Part shown: positions 1 to 12,119 of the stretch, piece after piece
Position numbering within the stretch: position 1 is the stretch's first letter
How the letters are laid out: each line of letters begins with the position of its first letter
Source of the DNA: Melieria omissa
Lineage: Eukaryota; Arthropoda; Insecta; Diptera; Ulidiidae
Assembly: GCA_963971225.1 (NCBI GenBank)
Contig: OZ020269.1
Coordinates: 98,626,405 to 98,690,404 of the forward strand
Direction of reading: 5' to 3'
Length of the DNA: 64,000 nucleotides
Translations under genes and position numbers: made by a program
Notes under the pieces: generated by a model
Seen by the model: the letters and a program-made list of their open reading frames with translations, nothing else
Told to the model about the DNA's origin: nothing
Database searches by the model: none

Positions 1-483
1 TGGAATTTTTTTATTTCTAAGTTAAAAGTTTGTGGTTTACATCTGATTCTGTAAAGAGAATTCAACTGTAATTTTTGCTGAATAATTTTTCGTCGATAAA
101 ATTTCATAATAATTTTTTTTTGTAATTTTATAGTAATTGTTTTTATAGACAATTAAACAAAAATGTAATTAAAATATTAAAATAAATGTTTTTGAAATAA
201 ATTTTTTTGATATAAATAAATTTGATTATTAACTACATTTTTTTTTAATCTTTCAATTGATTAGTTTTTTTTTAATTCTCTATTAAGATTTACGTTTTGA
301 TTTTTTATGAATCATTTTTATCCCACATTATTATAAACAAATTCTTGTTTTATGAGCAATTAAACAAGAAATTATCTGAAAATTTAACACTAGAAAGATC
401 GTGAAAAATTTTATATTTTTTAAAATTTATTTTGTAAAAAATTAGCCAAATCCGATGTGCGCTTTTCAAGTTATCAGCGAATA
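1..483. other. AT-rich intergenic DNA
   Basis: Strongly AT-rich with long A and T runs. No open reading frame, RNA gene or repeat family is recognisable. It ends where the inverted-repeat match of the decayed mariner begins. Confidence 0.6.
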
Positions 484-1420
484 CACAGTGCAACAATTAT
501 GTATTAACTAATACTCGAACCATATCTCAGCAACCAAGTGCGCCATCTATGTGTGAGCACATGCGTTTTGAAGTTTCGACCTTCCTCTACTAACTGTCAA
601 AATTTCATGACATTTGGTTGACATTTAATATTTATTAAAATTCATTTTGCAAAACACGTTTTCGTTGGATGTTGAAATTTTATCATGGAGCAAAGAGCGG
701 TCATTACACATAAGACATCGTTGCAGCCGCTAAAAATGATCCAAACTTCCTGAAAACAATTGTTACGGATGATGAAACATGGTGTTTCCAATACGATCCA
801 GAAACCAAGCGTCAAAGTGTGGAATGGCAATCAAAAAACTCACCACAAGCCAAAAAAAAACACGAAAAGTTCCATCAAAAGTCAAAACAATGCTCATCAC
901 ATTCTTCGATAGCAAAGAAATTATCCACAAAGAATTTGTTCCAACTGGTCAAACAGTTACTGCAGCATATTACCTCGAAGTTTTGAAGCGTTTGATGGCC
1001 AGCATCCGTCGTATTCGACCAGAATACCGCGATCCGAAAAGTTGGTCTGTTTCACGATAATGCACCGAGTCTCACAGCACTCATTGTTCGTTAATTTTTG
1101 GCTCGGAATCAGGTATATGTGTTGAATCATCCGCCGTATTCATCTGATTTGGCACAGTGCGACTTCTCTTTGTTCCCGAAACTGAAGTTGAAAGGATGGA
1201 TGGATTTTTGATGACATTCAGACCATACAGCAAGCTTCGTCGAGGGCACTGAAGGAAATTCAGAAAAATGAGCTGAAACACGCGTTTGAATCACTATTAA
1301 ATCGATGTAACGAGTGTATTGAATCTGGAGGAGAATATTTCAAATAAATATACCCAAAAATTAGCAGATATCGTGTTTTAATTGTGTTTTCTAGAGGCAG
1401 TCTTAATACATAATTGTCAC
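484..1420 (+). mobile_element. Decayed mariner element, copy A
   Basis: A transposase remnant (next entry) lies between a 15-bp inverted match: ACAATTATGTATTAA at 493-507 and its exact reverse complement at 1403-1417. TA dinucleotides sit just outside at 482-483 and 1421-1422, as expected for mariner insertion. The implied length of about 0.94 kb is short of the usual ~1.3 kb, so the 5' half of the gene is probably partly deleted. It is an inactive fossil copy. The exact ends are inferred because the outermost few bases differ between the two sides. Confidence 0.7.
660..1347 (+). pseudogene. Mariner transposase pseudogene (copy A)
   Basis: This is a remnant of a DDE/D transposase that cuts and pastes mariner DNA at TA sites. 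Visible landmarks, in order, are VTDDETWCFQYDPETK (first catalytic Asp, near 768), KVKTMLITFFDS, FVPTGQTV, YYLEVLKRL, a frame-shifted FHDNAPS (second Asp) and PPYSSDLAQCDF (third Asp), followed by FPKLKLK. It is broken many times. There is an in-frame stop at 711-713, a frameshift in the nine-A run near 849, another near 1045 and stops after 1090. The N-terminal DNA-binding part is not recognisable. It is assigned to mariner rather than Tc1 because the last two motifs end in Asp. Confidence 0.85.
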
Positions 1421-2400
1421 TATGTGTACATTTTTGTGTAAGCAGTTGAAACAAAAATCGATTGGAATTAAAAAAAATTATAAAATAAATTGAAAATTTT
1501 AGTTTTAGTTCTGAGTTAAATTGAATAAAAACTGATTTCTGTTGGTCTGATCAATTACCTAAAAATCTTAGTTCTACTTAGTTTAGTTTGGTTGTGTATG
1601 ACGTTTACAAGAATATGTCCATGTCATATTTAAATTAAAAGAAAATGTTCATATTTTAAAATTTTCAAGCCACGCTGAAACACCACACTGTCGTTTACTT
1701 CTGGCTCTCACACGTTATAACTTAACATTATTATCAACGTTTATGCAACGCTGCTGCCAACAGTGAGCTGCTAAAACAAAAACAACAAAAACAACAACTG
1801 CAACAGCTCAGCGACAACAACAACAATAACAAACGGTCAACATTAAGAAAAGCACTGGACGACGAAACGCATTCCCTGGCGTTGTATTTTCCAGCAAATT
1901 TATCGAAATGTCGAAACAGATTTTAGATTTTACACCCAAAAGAACACACACACACACACACACACACTTATACAAATTGAATATAGCACCCAAAACTGCA
2001 ATGGGCATTGCGCCCAGAAACCCTCAGCCTCAAACACACACACACTCGAACACACACACACACACACATAGAGAGTCGACGAGCTGCTGGAAAGCATGCT
2101 CCTAATTTAAATGCAAATGAGATTCATTTGAGAACGACGCAACGTTGACGACAATGTTGTTGAGCGGCGAGTGCGGAGGCATGGAGCCAGCAGTGGCCAA
2201 CCAACCGAAGGAACGGAAGCAGGTCCTGTGCGTCTTGTGCGGCTGCCACTTGGCTTGGCTGTTGTCCATGTTTCGGTCATGTCTTGCTTACACACACCCA
2301 GACACATAGACATACTTACGCATGCAGGGAGGCAGGCGTTCGTACACATGCTTAGAAATGCACTAATACACTGAGACATGAATGCAATTTGAACATGAAA
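1421..2400. other. Intergenic DNA with CA microsatellites
   Basis: No gene is supported. It holds CAA-rich stretches near 1770-1830 and CA dinucleotide runs at about 1943-1968, 2033-2044 and 2050-2068. Short reading frames across these runs are low-complexity products (Thr-His repeats) and are not credible genes. Confidence 0.6.
1943..2068. repeat. (CA)n microsatellites
   Basis: Three CA dinucleotide runs of roughly 12 to 26 bp, separated by about 65 bp and 5 bp of unique sequence. Confidence 0.85.
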
Positions 2401-3775
2401 ATAAACTATTGCAGTCTTAAATGAATTACGAACACAGTGGCGGTGGAAGTTAATTAAGTTTTTAATAATTTGATTTATATAAAACAATTTAGAGAATTTC
2501 AAATATTCGTAAATCTATAAAAGTAACCTAGAATTGTAATATTAAAAAAATAAAAATAAAAAATTTAAACAATATTAATAATAATTCTGAAAAATTTTAA
2601 TAAATAACTTACAAAAACAATTTTAAAACTTTTTACAAAATTTTAATAAACAACAAATAGCAAATTGTTTTACAATTATAAAATAGCAAGTTTTTGTGAA
2701 ATTTTTTTAATTATAGTAAATTGTTTTGGCTTGAAAAAAAATTATAAAAACTTTTTAGAAAATTTCAATAATTAAAAAAAATTGTTTCGACAATTATAAA
2801 AGACAAAATTTTTGGTTTAAGTTTTTTATTTATAAAAAAATTTAAGAAACAAATAATTACAATTTTCAAAAACATTTTCATTTGCAGTAAATTGTTTGCG
2901 ATTATTTTTTACATAAATACTACTTTTAATTTAAAAAATGCGATACAAAATTTTAATTAATTTTAATAATAAAAAAATAAAAAATTTCAATTAATTTTTA
3001 TAATAAAAAATTTTAATTAATTTTAATAATAAATAAATTGTTGAAAATTTTAATAAAACATTACATTACAACAAAACATAAACTAAAACATACAAATTCA
3101 CATTAATAAAATGTAATAAATACATTTAAAAAATTTGAAAAATATATATTTAGAAAATTTTAATATTAGAAAATTGAAACATTTTTTTAAATAAATTATA
3201 TAAATAAATTTGAAAACCTAGTCCAAATCAATTTTTGAAAAGTTAAATAAGCTTAAACTTTTTAAAAAATGTAATAAACAAGAAATATGCAATTTTTTCT
3301 GAAAATTATAAAACATAAATTTTGAAAATGTAAAATTTCTTAATAAAATAAAAACTAATATTAGAAACTGTTTAACAAACTTTAGTAACTTTAACTTAGT
3401 AAATTGTTTCGGTCCAAGTTTTATAAAAAAGAATTATAAAAAGGAAGAAAAAAAGTTATAAAAAAAATATTTAAAAATTCCAAACATAAACTATAAGAAA
3501 TTAAAAAAATATTAATGAAAATTCTGAAAAATTTTAATAAACAACTTACAAAAACAATTTTAAAACTTTTTACAAAAATTTAATAAACAACAAATAACAA
3601 ATTTGTTTACAATTATATTATTTGCAGAAAATTGTTTGCGTTTAAGTTTTTTGGTTTATATAAAAAATGGTTTATAAAAAAACTGCTTTATATAAATGAA
3701 GTTTTTTTATTTAAAAAAAAAGACATTAAAAAATTAAAAAAAAAAAAAAATTTCCAAATTATAAACAACGCCACT
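2401..3775. other. Very AT-rich block
   Basis: About 1.4 kb of A- and T-runs with recurring phrases such as AATTTTAATAAACAAC and TTACAAAAACAATTTT. For example, matching segments occur near 2585-2660 and 3520-3605. This points to old internal duplication. There is no coding or RNA signal. Confidence 0.6.
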
Positions 3776-5740
3776 GCTTAATTAAGCACATTGCACTCAA
3801 CACCGCCGCCGTCGTCTGTCGCTAGCGCTAAGCTCTGCTACACTGTTCACCCTTCCAGCCAGCTTTCGTCCGTTTCAGCATTAGTCAAACGAATAAAACA
3901 AAAGCCTACGCTGCATACAAATGCAGCAACATTGGCAGCCGCCTGGTACGCCGCGTCGTATACGTAACCTGCCTGCTGGCTGCGCTGTGCGAGTGTATAA
4001 GGATGTGTGATTGCCTGTGTGTGTGCGGGTGTCAGTGTGAACAAAAGCAGCTACCGATGCACAATTATAAATTTGCCTACTTTGCCACTGCCAATGCTCC
4101 AACAACTTTTCCATCGACCATTGCTCGTCGTTCACTAATGCAGCATTTCAGGCGTTGCTGCTGCTTAAGTTTTCGACATTAACATTCTGCCTGCCTGCTT
4201 CAGCTACCAACCATCCGTCCGGCAGGGAGGACTGTGCGTTGCTGCTGGCACTTCCTGTGCTTTTGTGCGTCCGCCACAGACGCCCCCTTCATTATCTTGC
4301 AAGCTCAGCGAATGCACATTGTTGTTGTTGGCGTTGCTTCTTACCGAAAATTAGCAACGCACAAAATGACCGCCTTAATGTAGTAAGGAGGGTGAATGAG
4401 AAGGGGTAGAGGGGATGGCAAAAGCACACACCATCAAACTGCAACAATGCAAGTGTAGTTTTAGGAGCATTGGTTGCTAGTCGGGGGGTGAGTGCGAGGG
4501 GGCACGGGCAGGCAAACATTGCATTCTCATTTGGAATTACGAAAATTCAAAATTTACAAACGCAAATTTCCACAAGACTGACAGTCTAAGTAGTGAGGAA
4601 AGGGTAGAGCAGTTGAAGCGATGGTCTGCATATTTTGGTTTGTGTGTGTGTTAATATATATTTAGGTACATGCATTTTTGGTCTGTGTGCGTGTAGGGAA
4701 CAAGTTAATTCAGTTAAAGGACAGAAAGGCAGTCGTCGTTATACATTGCTGTAAGTTGTTATTGTTGTTGTTGCTATCATTATTGTGTGTGTGTGTATGT
4801 GCGTGTGTGTGCGCGTTTCAAATATGGACAAAGACGTGAGACAAGCGAGTTGAAGGAACTTTAAGTAAATGCATACAAATGACAGCCGGAAAACACCAGC
4901 TCGTCAGTCAACCAGTCAGACAATCAGCCAGACATTGCGCTGAGCAACGAGAGAGATTTCGTTGGGGTCAACGTCAGAGAATGAACTGTAAGTAGTTTAC
5001 ATTAGCACATTAGCAAACGTACATTTATGCATTGAACGCATACATTAAGGTGCTTCCAAACACCAACATAGGAGTGCAACTATCGACCTGAGAGAGCCAA
5101 AAAGCAAAGAGAGAACTTATTGAGTAATCTGTCAGCCCTATGCTGCAAAAGGCATTTCGATTTTTTTTCACGAAAATAAAAATTGCAGTGCCTTAGTGAT
5201 TTACTTAAGCAATGAACGAGAAGAAAAAGACACATGGGTTCTATTCTCGCTAAAACACAAATCCTCTGTTCCACCTCACAGAGGATTAGACGGCAATAAG
5301 AAGGAAAAAAAGATGCACAGATTCGCGGCCCACAGTGTTGCGAGTAGTGACAAAAAAGACATAATGCAATGTTATAACCACAAAAATCTGAGTATGCGGT
5401 TTTATTGGAAATATTTCAATTAAGAAAATTTATACGAACAGCATATTTTTGCTTTTACTTTGAGATTCAATATTTCAAAATCAATTATGAGCGGGTCCCT
5501 AAAACCTTCTGTTGTCTTAAGTTTAATACAATTTAGGTTTGAGAAGACCGACATTCCACTGATTCTTCTCACCTGTGAGTAGTATCGTTATGAAGAAAGT
5601 TAAACAAAGAAAACAAGTGAATAAAAACTAAGTTAAAACTTTAAAGGTGATTAAAAAAAAACATTAAAATTTTCAGCTGCGCATATTTGCGCGAATGCAA
5701 GTTATTGGCATTTTTCGGTGAAGACTTGAGTGGAAATTTG
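3776..5740. other. Intergenic DNA, mixed composition
   Basis: Moderate GC sequence with GT microsatellite stretches (around 4640 and 4780-4830) and a small 9-bp stem at about 5256-5283 (AATCCTCTG and its complement). The reading frames here are short and overlap on both strands, with no recognisable protein family. Regulatory function is possible but nothing specific is visible. Confidence 0.5.
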
Positions 5741-5754
5741 TGATATTTTTAACT

Positions 5755-6826
5755 TTTGGTTCCACGAATGGCTCTGGAAATGTTTCTGCATCTTCTCCCA
5801 GTGGACCTGTTCGTAAAGGCCAGCGCAGCAAAAACAATCTTTAGATTGAGGGAGTCTAACCAGCTGAGTCCAGGCGGCTACGGATATTCCAGCATTCTGA
5901 ATGTTCTCATGACTAGCTCTACCGGACAAGGTCTTTTAGATAAGGCCATTGATTTCCTGATAAAGCTTTCGACTTCGCATTGACTTGAAGATTACCATTG
6001 ATTATCCCTCCAGGGACAACTGGCAACAGCCCGAGGTGGAAGACTCTGCAGGAGTTTACTTCACCGACGGCTCGAAGACAGAGGACAGAGGATGGAACTG
6101 GGGCGGGTGTCTACTGTGACACGCAAAATGTCTACTGGTCGTACAGACTACCAGACTATTGCAGCGTTTTTCAGTCGGAGGTTTTCGCATCATGATAGCA
6201 GCGGAACACATCAAACACTCAGCACTTAGTGTGGCCGTCAGTTGTGTTGATAGTCAGGCTGCTCTAAAAGCAATTGAATCCACTGTAGTGAAGTCAAAAG
6301 TAGTACTAGACTGTCGGAAAGTACTAGGTGGCATAAGACAATGCAGGGTTCGTCTGTGCTGGGTTCCCGGACATAGTGATATCGAAGGGAACGAGCACGC
6401 AGAGTCAGCTATGCCAGCGTGCGAGGCGGTCAACACGGTGCTTCCACCGATATCTGCTATGATGGGTTCAATAGGAGAGTTGCTCACACGAGCTACGAAT
6501 ACGAAGCTGTGGAGATGAGGATGCAGTAGAATCAGTCGAGCACCTGCTATGCCACTTCCCATCACTACAAGGACGACGGCTTCAGACTCTTGGGGCAAGG
6601 TTCTTTGACGGGCTCGCGGAAGTAACAGATGCACATATAACCGATCTACACAATTTTCTCGCGAAGACCAAATGGTTCTCAAAAGATTCCGTTTGAATCT
6701 ACAGGGATCCAAAAAGATAAGGGAAGGACACCGTTTTTTTCCGAAAAATTAAGGCAATCACAATGGACCCAACAGGGCCTCAGAGTGGAAGTGCTTGCCG
6801 CACACACCTCTACCGTAACCTAACCT
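5755..6826 (+). mobile_element. 5'-truncated LINE (non-LTR retrotransposon), copy 1
   Basis: The 3' end of a LINE of the I/Jockey-like assemblage that carries an RNase H domain. In order it shows a post-RT segment (ALEMFLHLLPVDLFVK, ~5766-5815), RNase H pieces (YFTDGSKTED near 6058, VDSQAALKAI near 6247, LCWVPGHSDIEGNEHAE near 6357), a C-terminal Cys/His segment with SVEHLLCHFPSLQ near 6535, then a 3' untranslated region ending in CCTAACCTA at ~6816-6824. Several frameshifts and stops inactivate it. Loss of the 5' end is the usual outcome of target-primed reverse transcription. Two fragments in this window share its 3' region (11.2 kb minus, 19.2 kb plus). The precise clade cannot be fixed from this portion. 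Confidence 0.85.
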
Positions 6827-6984
6827 ACTTTTTGCTTGAATGCCAATAGCAATTGATCAAATAAGGCTCTGTTGATCATGGAAAAATGTGCTGAAGATAA
6901 CTTAGAAAAATCATTTACGATTACTATTAAAGTTATTCGAAATAGAGGGGTTGATGGAGTTTCGACAAAAAGCGTTGATTTTTC

Positions 6985-7885
6985 CTTCGTACAAACCCAA
7001 AAGTTGACAACCTCACAACTTCGTTTGTATGGGAGGTGCCCTCTGGTGGTGAATTTTGTTTACTTTAATTAATTTTGTATTTCTTGCATTTAGGATTGTT
7101 GACAATAATTTAATAAATCATTGAAATCAGTTAAGTAGTGTTCAAGATACAATTATGGAATTCACAGTTTGCGGGAAAATTTATTTCGGGCAATTTTCCC
7201 TAAAAATAAACGATCAATTGTGGAAAATTTTTCAAAATAAAAATGCCTCGCTCAAATGGCAAACAAACGTTGAACATCAAATAAAGAATAGATAGTAGCA
7301 TAAAGTACTCAAAAAAATTCGCTCCGTAGATTGTGTCAACAAATTAATTTGACTTTGTTTTTTGCCTCTTTCAATAAACATGCTCGGCAGTGCGGCAAAT
7401 TTTGAAACTACCGGTATCTATGTTCTTCATACAAAACAAACGAAATTGAGATACCATATGGGAAAATTCGGGAAAATTGCCAAGTGGGAAATTTAACATG
7501 CTAGATACCGCTGAACTGTGAACACCATAAATGTTTCCTTACTTTACTTCATTTACAAGTGTGGAGCCAATTTCATTGAAAATTGCAAGTTTTGTATGGC
7601 AGCTACCTTAAGAGTTGGATATAGCAGTGAGGTGTGTATGGAAAAAATATTCTGAAGAGAAAATAAATGGGGGTCAGCCTTATGTTTGATGCGTCTGGGA
7701 TCAACCTGAGAGCAGCGGGAGTTCATTTAATAAAAACAATGATTCTGTATGGGAGCCTCTTTAGGGGTTGAAGATAGGGGGTAGGTATATTAGAAAAAAA
7801 TGTTCAGAGGGAAAAATTAGTGGGGTGAGTCATAGATTTTAACCCTCTAAGAGCAACTTCTGAGCAGCTGTGGAGAAATTTATGG
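6985..7885 (+). repeat. Dispersed repeat, copy 1 (interrupted)
   Basis: This segment matches the reverse complement of 28135-28685 along its length. Shared landmarks are AAAAGTTGACAA, GCCCTCTGGTGGTGAATTT, GATTGTTG..AATAAATCATTGAAATC, GGAGCCAATT, TTTTGTATGGCAGC, GAAAATAAATGGG and GATTTTAACCCTCTAA. Copy 1 is split by about 370 bp at roughly 7160-7525. The family has no recognisable coding capacity. It may be a non-autonomous transposon or a processed repeat, but no terminal repeats were identified for the family itself. Confidence 0.8.
7161..7522. mobile_element. Putative TIR element inserted in the dispersed repeat
   Basis: The interruption of dispersed repeat copy 1 is bounded by short inverted ends: TTCACAGTTTGCGG at 7161-7174 and, in inverse orientation, CCGCTGAACTGTGAA at 7508-7522. 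The 28-kb copy lacks this segment, so it behaves as an insertion. There is no coding capacity, and the target duplication is unclear. Superfamily is unknown. Confidence 0.5.
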
Positions 7886-8289
7886 AGATTATATTTTCAA
7901 TCACTTTTGAAAAAGGCGCTTTTTATCTATAGGTATAAACATTTATAAATAAATTTATATTAAAATACAAATATTTTGAATGTTGCTTTTATGCAATAAG
8001 ATAATTTTCATTTTTAATATGAATTTTTTTCAAATCCGTTTGTAAGGGAGGTAGTCGAATTTTAAGTCGGATTTCATTGAAAGTTTATACAGTAAGTTCC
8101 TTGCTCATACAATAACTGTATACCAAATTGAATGTACGACCACTACTTCTATGTTTTTCACTACAGTTCACAGTAGTGAACAGTACAGTTCATATAGCAC
8201 TCGCAAACACAATGTGGCCCTTCTTGGAACAGAGCCCCTTATTGGGCTGGGCATGCAGACTCTACAGTCCATCCACAGTCATTAAGACT
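7886..8289. other. Intergenic DNA
   Basis: AT-rich sequence in which I see no gene, RNA or defined repeat. Confidence 0.5.
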
Positions 8290-8290
8290 A

Positions 8291-8377
8291 TTTATCTATA
8301 TATCTATCTATCTATCTATCTATATATCTATCTATATATCTATCTATATATCTATCTATCTATATATCTATCTATAT
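8291..8377. repeat. (TATC)n microsatellite
   Basis: Tetranucleotide TATC/TATA alternation for about 87 bp. The reading frame across it (Tyr-Ile-Ser-Ile repeats) is an artefact. Confidence 0.9.
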
Positions 8378-8448
8378 GATATGTCTATCGTTCAATCAAA
8401 TTCTGCGAATTGTGCAATATGGATTAAGCCGAAGACGTTCCCAAAAAT

Positions 8449-8530
8449 CGGCCTTTGAAAAGTATTTTGTAGATTGGAGGAAGCGTTGGAATACGTGTAT
8501 CGCTTGCAACGGACATTAATTTGAAAAATA
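8449..8530 (+). pseudogene. Mariner transposase C-terminal scrap
   Basis: Translation gives AFEKYFVDWRKRWNTCIACNG followed by a stop and FEK. This matches the C-terminal end of the 38-kb mariner in this window (CFDDWKKRWHMCIASNGAYFEG). Nothing upstream of the (TATC)n run matches the rest of a transposase, so only the tail of an element survives. It ends in an AT-rich stretch that may hold a degraded terminal repeat. Confidence 0.7.
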
Positions 8531-8539
8531 ATAATTTCA

Positions 8540-11190
8540 ATATCGCTGAACAATTGAAACGTTTTTGTTTTATTAAACAATTCTCGATACATAATACTTT
8601 GATCAGATATATAATACTGCGCTGGGCAGGTAAATTCTTACAATGTCGTAACTTTCATCCACTTATACGCAAGTTCATTTATATATCCATGTACTTATAC
8701 CTATATAAGCATAGGTATAAACAAATATATACTTCCATTTACTCTCATATGCATTCAAAATCACCAAAGGCCATTATACTCAAACTTTCCATCGGTTTCT
8801 CCGTTGCTTTTTTAATGTTTTTTTTTCATACATAAACCAACTGCCACCTAAAATCGCAGCATTGCTCATGCCGTGCGCGTTCTTTAATTTATTACGTCTG
8901 TCGATGAGCGTTTCTTCTATTTTTAGCGATTTACCATTAAAAAATTCGGCTTCTTTTTCTCCTTGTTCTCACACCACCACCACAGAACACCCCCAGCTTA
9001 CCCTGTACACCAACCACACACACACACCATACATGGACAGCGCCGTTTAACCAGTCGCACACACCCCACCCCACCACCTCAAATGAACAAAAATTCGTAC
9101 AATTCGAAAAAAATTTATAACGTTTTCGCGATTTTGTAATTTCGCATTAAAAAAAAACAAACCAACTAGAAATAAAAGACAACAAACATTTCGCGATTTT
9201 GTGCAAAACCAAAATTGCAAAAAGCAACAAAGCGCAAGCAAACACGACGCAGTTGTGAGTCGCATTGTTTTTCCTTAATTAATGTTTAATCAGCAGCAGC
9301 GACGGCCATGGCAGCGCCAAAAATGACCAGCAGCGCAATTTTCAGTCACCCCACTGTGCAGCATACAAATACAACAACAACAATAACAACCAAGTACACA
9401 CATGAGCAACTACGGTGGCGCGGAGAAGTTCGCCGTTCCACCACAGACCAACAAGCAACAACAATGCGCCCGGTGCGCTCCTTTCAATAGACAGCAGCAG
9501 CAAAGTTGGTCAAAATAAAAATACAAATCGGCTAAAAGCATGCGGCAGGGGTGAGAAGAGAGCGAGGGTGGTTCGCAGTAGCGGCGACAATAGGCGAGCC
9601 GTGGTCAGTGTTAAAAATGGAGCAAAACTTTTGCGAACATAAACAAGCATGAAACATTTATTTGCACGCTGCGTAATTAATTGGCGTATGTGCTTCTAGT
9701 GAGGGCAGCACATGCGATACTAATTTGTGCAATGTGACCAAATAAGAATTACGCAAATGTCGAATGACCAATTCAACCCATCAGCCATCACACCGCTTGC
9801 ACCAAACTGACAACCAAAAAATATTACAACAACAACAACAATAGTAGTAGAGTCCGCGCATATCTACCACTACGCACGATTGCCGAAAGGCCACGAAATA
9901 AAAAATATATTCGCATCGAAACTTTGCATTACAATGTTGTCGTCGTCGTCGGCGTCGTTATCGTCATCGTCAAGCGGTGCTCGTTTTTTCTTCGTTTGTT
10001 GCATATTTCGTGGGGTTCGCAGGTTCGCAGCAAAGACAGTGTGGGGCGCGCAGTTGCACCCTTTTCGTTTCGCGAACATGTTGCAAATTTTTTCTTGTTT
10101 TTATTTGAATAAATTTTTGTATTTTTACCAATTGCACTGAACCGAAATCACATGATGCACAAAAAACGGAAACAACAGCAACAACAACAAAACGATATAT
10201 GCAACGTTGCCTTTGTTGCTCATATGACTTGTGTTGGTGTTGTTGTTTTTCTTGTTGTTGGATTATTGTTGTTACTACTAGAGCTATTGGGCCGCACTAG
10301 TAAACGTTGTTATTGCAAAGATTGTAAAGGGTTGGCAGGAAAATATTTGAGTTGCTCATTAGTGCGGTTAGTGCTAACTGAAACGATGACATGACTTGAA
10401 AAGCTGAAAACTTGGTTAAATGTAACACAAAAGTGAAAGGGTTTTTTAGAGAAAAGAGAAATAAGATTTGGACAGTAGACATATTAAAATACTATTCTAG
10501 GAGTAGAAATTATACAACATTTTTTATATGAAAAAGATTGTGAATGCAGGAAAAGTTATCCTAGGAGTGAACTTAGTCACAGTTTGAAAATATTCATGAT
10601 TGCTTTCACTCTGATATATCGACTTGTCGAATGTTAGTTGTCGACTCGAAACAGTCAGAAGTGTTGAATTCAAAAAGAATACTCAAGAATTGAGAAACTG
10701 AGCTGATTATGGAAAAATCTATATTTCTGCACTTGTTTTGATTCAAGGATCGATGCTCGAGAAGTCTTTGAGTGTGACATACATTTTCAGTTGAAGACAA
10801 TTGTAGCGTGTTTTGAGACTTTTTATTAAGAAAATTTTTCTTAAGATAATCCTTGGTCAAGTTGGTCCTTAACTCCGTGCACAACTTTCGAACCCAATAC
10901 CTTTTGAAACGATAATTTGTGTATTGGAACCTGTCTTGCGCACGGGCCTCTTGATCCCATAAGGTGGAGTGTTCGTGATTGAGTGTGGAAGTGTTGTATC
11001 GTTTCTACATTTACCTTGCCTTCAGAGTTTCAGTAGATATAAATGAAGAAAAGAGCCATTTAACAGAAGTTTAGTTTAGTTAAGTTTAGTTAAGTTACAG
11101 AAAGAGTGTGTGTGACATGCATTTCCACTTGAAGACCCTGTTGAGTCCACTGCGACCATTTGTTTTACATTTAAATTTCTTTCCTATTTG
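8540..11190. other. Intergenic DNA, CAA/GTT rich
   Basis: No gene is supported. There are several CAACAA/GTTGTT runs (9375-9400, 9825-9845, 10165-10190, 10230-10260), a GTCGTC/TCGTCA run near 9935-9970 and AT-rich stretches. Short overlapping frames on both strands are repeat products. Such DNA in flies often contains enhancers or distant non-coding exons, but I cannot point to a specific element. Confidence 0.5.
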
Positions 11191-11194
11191 TTGT

Positions 11195-11400
11195 GCTCCT
11201 TGTAGATTCAGACGTAATTTTCGGGAAACCATTTGGTCGGGATCTTTTGGAAAATTGTGTAGATCACCTGTGCATCAGACTTTCCGCAATTCCATTGAAG
11301 AACCTGGCCCCAAGAGCACAAAGCCATCGTACCTGTAGTGAGGAACAGAGTATTTGATCGATTGATTCCAATGCAACTTCATATTCGCAGCTTCTGCATA
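11195..11400 (-). mobile_element. LINE fragment, copy 2 (same family as 5.75 kb)
   Basis: The reverse complement aligns with the C-terminal and early 3' part of the LINE at 5.75-6.83 kb. Shared pieces are AACCATTTGGTC, AATTGTGTAGATC, GCATC(T/A)G, CCCCAAGAG and TGTAGTGA. It lacks the CCTAA tail, so both ends are lost. The match fades past 11400 but may continue to about 11570. Confidence 0.7.
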
Positions 11401-12119
11401 AATCATCGGTCGCCAATCGCCATTTGAGTATCCTTATACCAGTGGCTCAGTGACCTGTGAGTACCCCTGTGACCATGTTTAAACATATTTGTCGAGAGGC
11501 AGCATGCTCTTAGTTCTTCTCATGTCTATTGATGGCCACAGGGTGTGTGTAATCCTGCAATCGTACCTGGTAGCCGAAAATCATTCATTCATTCATTCCC
11601 CGGGTTAGACACTTCCCTATGGTGACGATGATGTTGTAAGCATGAGAAGGAATTCGGACCATTGAAGTGACGAGAGGGGAAAGATTAGGGGAGGAGAGGT
11701 ATGGAAGGGATTAAGGGTCCTTAATGCCCCCGTATTTTCTGGTTTCTTTGAGGAATCTGAAGAAATAAGGGAGAGATACATCGTACTCAATACATCGTTA
11801 TCCAATATTCGTCTTCTGCTTCTCGAGAACGTCAGACAGATATGACTGATAATATACGGCGTAGCGGAAATAATTAAAGAACGTAATTGAAGTTCGAGTA
11901 TGGGCCGTTTTGGCTCATGTAATCTTGATTTTCGAATGGTTACAAAAAGATAAACAGAAAAGAGATAGTTAGAACAGAGGTAAAGAAGAAAAAGATGGCA
12001 TCAGGGGTTCACAAATCCAATGTGTTTCAATGTGCTTCTGAAGATTTTCCAGTATTAAAGCATCCGCACAGCTTTCGCACCCGAACTGTAAGGGTTAAGA
12101 AACACACGTATACCCATTA
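11401..12119. other. Intergenic DNA
   Basis: There is a short (CATT)n run near 11583-11597. No gene or RNA is recognised. The first ~170 bp may be further LINE decay. Confidence 0.45.
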